DNA of 64,000 nt, from assembly GCF_014648995.1 (NCBI RefSeq), contig NZ_BMSE01000002.1, positions 124,001-188,000 on the forward strand. The letters are read 5' to 3'. The notes below the pieces were generated by a model. That model ran no database searches, was not told the DNA's origin, and was given only the letters and a program-made list of their open reading frames with translations. This DNA is from Streptomyces massasporeus (lineage in GTDB: Bacteria > Actinomycetota > Actinomycetes > Streptomycetales > Streptomycetaceae). Of the stretch, positions 62,002 through 64,000 are shown piece by piece. A program made the translations under genes and the position numbers. Numbering within the stretch: the first letter of the stretch is position 1; each line of letters opens with the position of its first letter.

Positions 62002-62859
62002 ATGAAGCTGCTGCGAGTCGGTACGGCGGGGGCGGAGCGGCCCGCGCTGCTCGACGCCGAGGGGATCCTGCGGGACCTGTCGGGTGTCGTCGCGGACATC
62101 GACGGCGCGCTGCTCGCCGACGAGGAGGCGCTCGGCCGGGTCCGGGCCGCCGCCGACGCCGGTGACTTGCCCGTCCTGGACGCCACCGGGCTGCGGGTCG
62201 GGCCGCCGCTGGCGCGGATCGGCAAGATCGTCTGCATCGGGCTGAACTACCACGACCACGCGCGCGAGACCGGCGCCGAGCCGCCCGCCGAGCCGGTCGT
62301 CTTCATGAAGGCCCCGGACACCGTGGTCGGGCCGAACGACACGGTCCTCGTGCCGCGGCGGGCCCTCAAGACCGACTGGGAGGTCGAGCTGGCCGTCGTC
62401 ATCGGGCGTACGGCCCGGTACCTGGGGTCCGTGGAGGAGGGGCTGGCGCATGTCGCCGGGTACGCGGTGGCGCACGACGTGTCCGAGCGGGAGTTCCAGA
62501 TCGAGCGGGGCGGGACCTGGGACAAGGGCAAGAACTGCGAGACGTTCAACCCGCTGGGTCCGTGGCTCGTGACGGCGGACGAGGTACGCGACCCGCAGGA
62601 CCTGTCCCTGAGGCTCTGGGTCAACGGGGAGCTGAAACAGGACGGGACGACGGCCGAGCAGATCTTCTCGGTGGGTGAGGTCGTGCGGTACCTCAGCCAG
62701 TTCATGACGCTGTACCCGGGCGATGTGATCAACACCGGTACGCCGGCGGGCGTAGCGCTGGGAGCGCCCGAGCCGAAGCCGTTCCTGCGGAGCGGGGATG
62801 TCGTGGAGCTGGAGATCGAGGGGCTCGGGCGGCAGCGGCAGGAGTTCAAGGACGCGTAG
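62002..62859 (+). CDS. fumarylacetoacetate hydrolase family protein
   Basis: A 285-residue FAH-domain protein. Metal ligands follow the E-x-E motif WEVELAVVIG and upstream LNYHDHARETGAEPP. GDVINTGTPAGVALG is the C-terminal signature. Such enzymes hydrolyse or decarboxylate 2-oxo acids in aromatic degradation (2-hydroxyhepta-2,4-diene-1,7-dioate isomerase/hydratase types). GAGGGAGA precedes ATG 62002. It is isolated, so the substrate is unknown. Confidence 0.9.
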   Translation: MKLLRVGTAGAERPALLDAEGILRDLSGVVADIDGALLADEEALGRVRAAADAGDLPVLDATGLRVGPPLARIGKIVCIGLNYHDHARETGAEPPAEPVVFMKAPDTVVGPNDTVLVPRRALKTDWEVELAVVIGRTARYLGSVEEGLAHVAGYAVAHDVSEREFQIERGGTWDKGKNCETFNPLGPWLVTADEVRDPQDLSLRLWVNGELKQDGTTAEQIFSVGEVVRYLSQFMTLYPGDVINTGTPAGVALGAPEPKPFLRSGDVVELEIEGLGRQRQEFKDA

Positions 62860-62878
62860 GCGCTCCGCCGGGAAGGCC

Positions 62879-62952
62879 GGGGAACTGCGGTCCGTTTCCG
62901 GCTGCAGGCAGTCCGTGGCCGGTCGCGCAGTTCCCCGCGCCCCTTGGGGCGC
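62879..62952. repeat. dispersed repeat copy 3 in inverted-repeat and hairpin context
   Basis: GGGGAACTGCG (62879-62889) is inverted relative to CGCAGTTCCCC (62926-62936). The core GCGCAGTTCCCCGCGCCCC starts at 62925. A 7-bp stem GCGCCCC-TT-GGGGCGC (62937-62952) completes a terminator-like element between convergent genes. Confidence 0.82.
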
Positions 62953-62957
62953 TCACC

Positions 62958-63824
62958 TCACGCCAGTGCGGAAGCCAGGTCGCGCCACGCCTTCCTCGGC
63001 AGGGCGTCCCGCGGCGCACCGTCCAGGACTTGCAGGGCCACGTGGTCCGCGCCCGCCTCGAAGAACGCGTCGATCTTCGTGCGGATCGCCGCGTCGTCGC
63101 CCCAGGCGAACAGGGCGTCGACCAGACGGTCGCTGCCGCCGTCCAACAGATCGTCCTCGGTGAAGCCGTGCCGGAGGAAGTTGTTGGTGTAGTTCGGCAG
63201 GGGGAGGTAGATCTCCAGGAACTCGCGGGCGAGGGCGCGGGCGCGGTCCGGGTCCGTCTCCGGGACGACGCCCAGCTCCGGGGCGAGCAGCGGGGCCTCG
63301 CCCAGGAGCTCGCGGGCGTGCGCCGTGTGCTCCGGGGTGACCAGGTACGGGATCGAGCCCGCCGCCCGGTCGCGGGCCAGCCGGAGCGACTTCGGGCCCA
63401 GGGCGGCCAACAGGCGCCGGTCCGCCGGCACTCCGGCGGCGTCCAGGCCGTCGAGGTGCTCGACCAGCGCCGAGTAGGGGCGGGCGTACTGCTCCACCCG
63501 CTTGGCGTGGCTCACACCGAGGCCCAGCAGGAACCGGCCGGGGTGGGCCGACTCCAGCTCCCCGAAGGCCGTGGCGGCGGCGTCCGGTTCGTGCTGCCAG
63601 ATGCTCTGGATGCTGGTGCCGACCGTGAGCTTCGAGGTCGCCTCGATCAGCGGGGCGGCGTTGGCGGCGGAGCTGTTGCCGCCCAGCCAGACGGCGCCGT
63701 AGCCGAGTTCCTCCAGTTCGGCGGCGGCCTCGGCGAGTTCGCCGCGCCGGTCCGGGTCCTCCGAGCGCAGGCCTACGCTCCAGATGCCGTACCGGCCGAC
63801 GGTCTCCTTCAGGGGGGTGGTCAT
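62958..63824 (-). CDS. LLM-class F420-dependent oxidoreductase
   Basis: A 288-residue luciferase-like oxidoreductase of the TIGR03620-like group: GIWSVGLRSEDPDRRGELAEAAAELEELGYGAVWLGG, VGTSIQSIW, RFLLGLGVSHA. No signal peptide. F420 rather than FMN use is typical of actinobacterial members but not proven here. It is convergent with the FAH gene. ATG 63824 with GGAGGGATCC upstream is well supported. Confidence 0.88.
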   Translation of the reverse strand: MTTPLKETVGRYGIWSVGLRSEDPDRRGELAEAAAELEELGYGAVWLGGNSSAANAAPLIEATSKLTVGTSIQSIWQHEPDAAATAFGELESAHPGRFLLGLGVSHAKRVEQYARPYSALVEHLDGLDAAGVPADRRLLAALGPKSLRLARDRAAGSIPYLVTPEHTAHARELLGEAPLLAPELGVVPETDPDRARALAREFLEIYLPLPNYTNNFLRHGFTEDDLLDGGSDRLVDALFAWGDDAAIRTKIDAFFEAGADHVALQVLDGAPRDALPRKAWRDLASALA

Positions 63825-63898
63825 CGGTGGGGATCCCTCCGGTTGGGGCGCCGTGCTTGATCACGCGTACGCAGGTGCCAACCGGAGGGAGTCTCCGG

Positions 63899-64000
63899 TC
63901 ATTCCGGGTGCGGGACCTGGAGGTCCTGGAACCGCTCCAGCGCCTCGACCACGAGCCGGTGGTCCTGGAGCTGCGGCAGCCCCGACACCGTCACCGCGCC
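63899..64000 (-). CDS. partial gene, C-terminus only
   Basis: 33 codons and a TGA at 63899-63901 are in frame with the window edge. The visible end reads GAVTVSGLPQLQDHRLVVEA and then a short acidic tail. It is too little for family assignment. The coding character is consistent with a real gene entering from the right. Confidence 0.55.
   Translation of the reverse strand, partial: GAVTVSGLPQLQDHRLVVEALERFQDLQVPHPE

Overview
The window is chromosomal DNA of a Streptomyces or very close relative. The whole sequence is very GC-rich with strong third-position GC bias. It carries an SsgA-like sporulation protein, two DasR-type operators beside a GlcNAc phosphotransferase locus, an LAxTG (sortase E type) surface protein, an XRE-DUF5753/DUF397 pair and a gene with leucine TTA codons. 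From memory, gene order from the FAD oxidase/ssgG end (about 1.4 kb) to the class A penicillin-binding protein (about 30 kb) matches the S. coelicolor core-genome block around SCO2897-SCO2925. That match is recalled knowledge and was not computed here.

Layout, 0-12 kb: a cut-off TPR membrane protein, a GlcD-type FAD oxidase, ssgG, two RDD membrane proteins, a secreted M6 metalloprotease behind an unusual cluster of inverted repeats, the NAD-salvage pair pncA/pncB, then clpS with a DUF2017 gene. 12-17 kb: an amino acid permease and a cysteine cluster. That cluster has a JAMM protease, a Cys-ending leader peptide, a CysO-type sulfur carrier with a masked C-terminus, and CysM. 17-24 kb: a membrane-tethered PemK-like protein, an MBL hydrolase, the PTS genes nagE2, nagE1 and nagF with dre sites, rph, a lipoprotein and rdgB. 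24-33 kb: an odd tRNA with UAG anticodon and class I shape, two overlapping HNH nuclease genes, bcp, a GroES homologue, sugE, a bifunctional PBP and a three-gene ABC-2 exporter.

The second half is more strain-variable. It holds an SGNH esterase, DUF445, an MFS transporter, an alginate-lyase-like surface protein, tRNA-Gly(UCC), hsp20, and a four-gene operon pairing a sugar ABC importer with a GH35 beta-galactosidase. A regulatory patch (DUF397/XRE, HATPase) leads into the most interesting region, 53.0-57.5 kb. There a very large PLD-nuclease/SF2-helicase/DUF3427 protein is transcribed divergently from an McrB-N-like protein that ends in a PD-(D/E)xK-type nuclease motif. This is a candidate restriction or anti-phage module. 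The window closes with SEC-C/TPR, GH30 galactanase, YidC, FAH-family and F420-type LLM genes.

A recurring structural theme is local tandem duplication at gene 3' ends and in gene-free gaps (near 5.3, 15.3, 17.0, 27.5, 33.9 and 37.1 kb). There is also a dispersed motif, GCGCAGTTCCCCGCGCCCC, present in three intergenic copies. I saw no rRNA, CRISPR array, insertion sequence, prophage structural gene or secondary-metabolite cluster.
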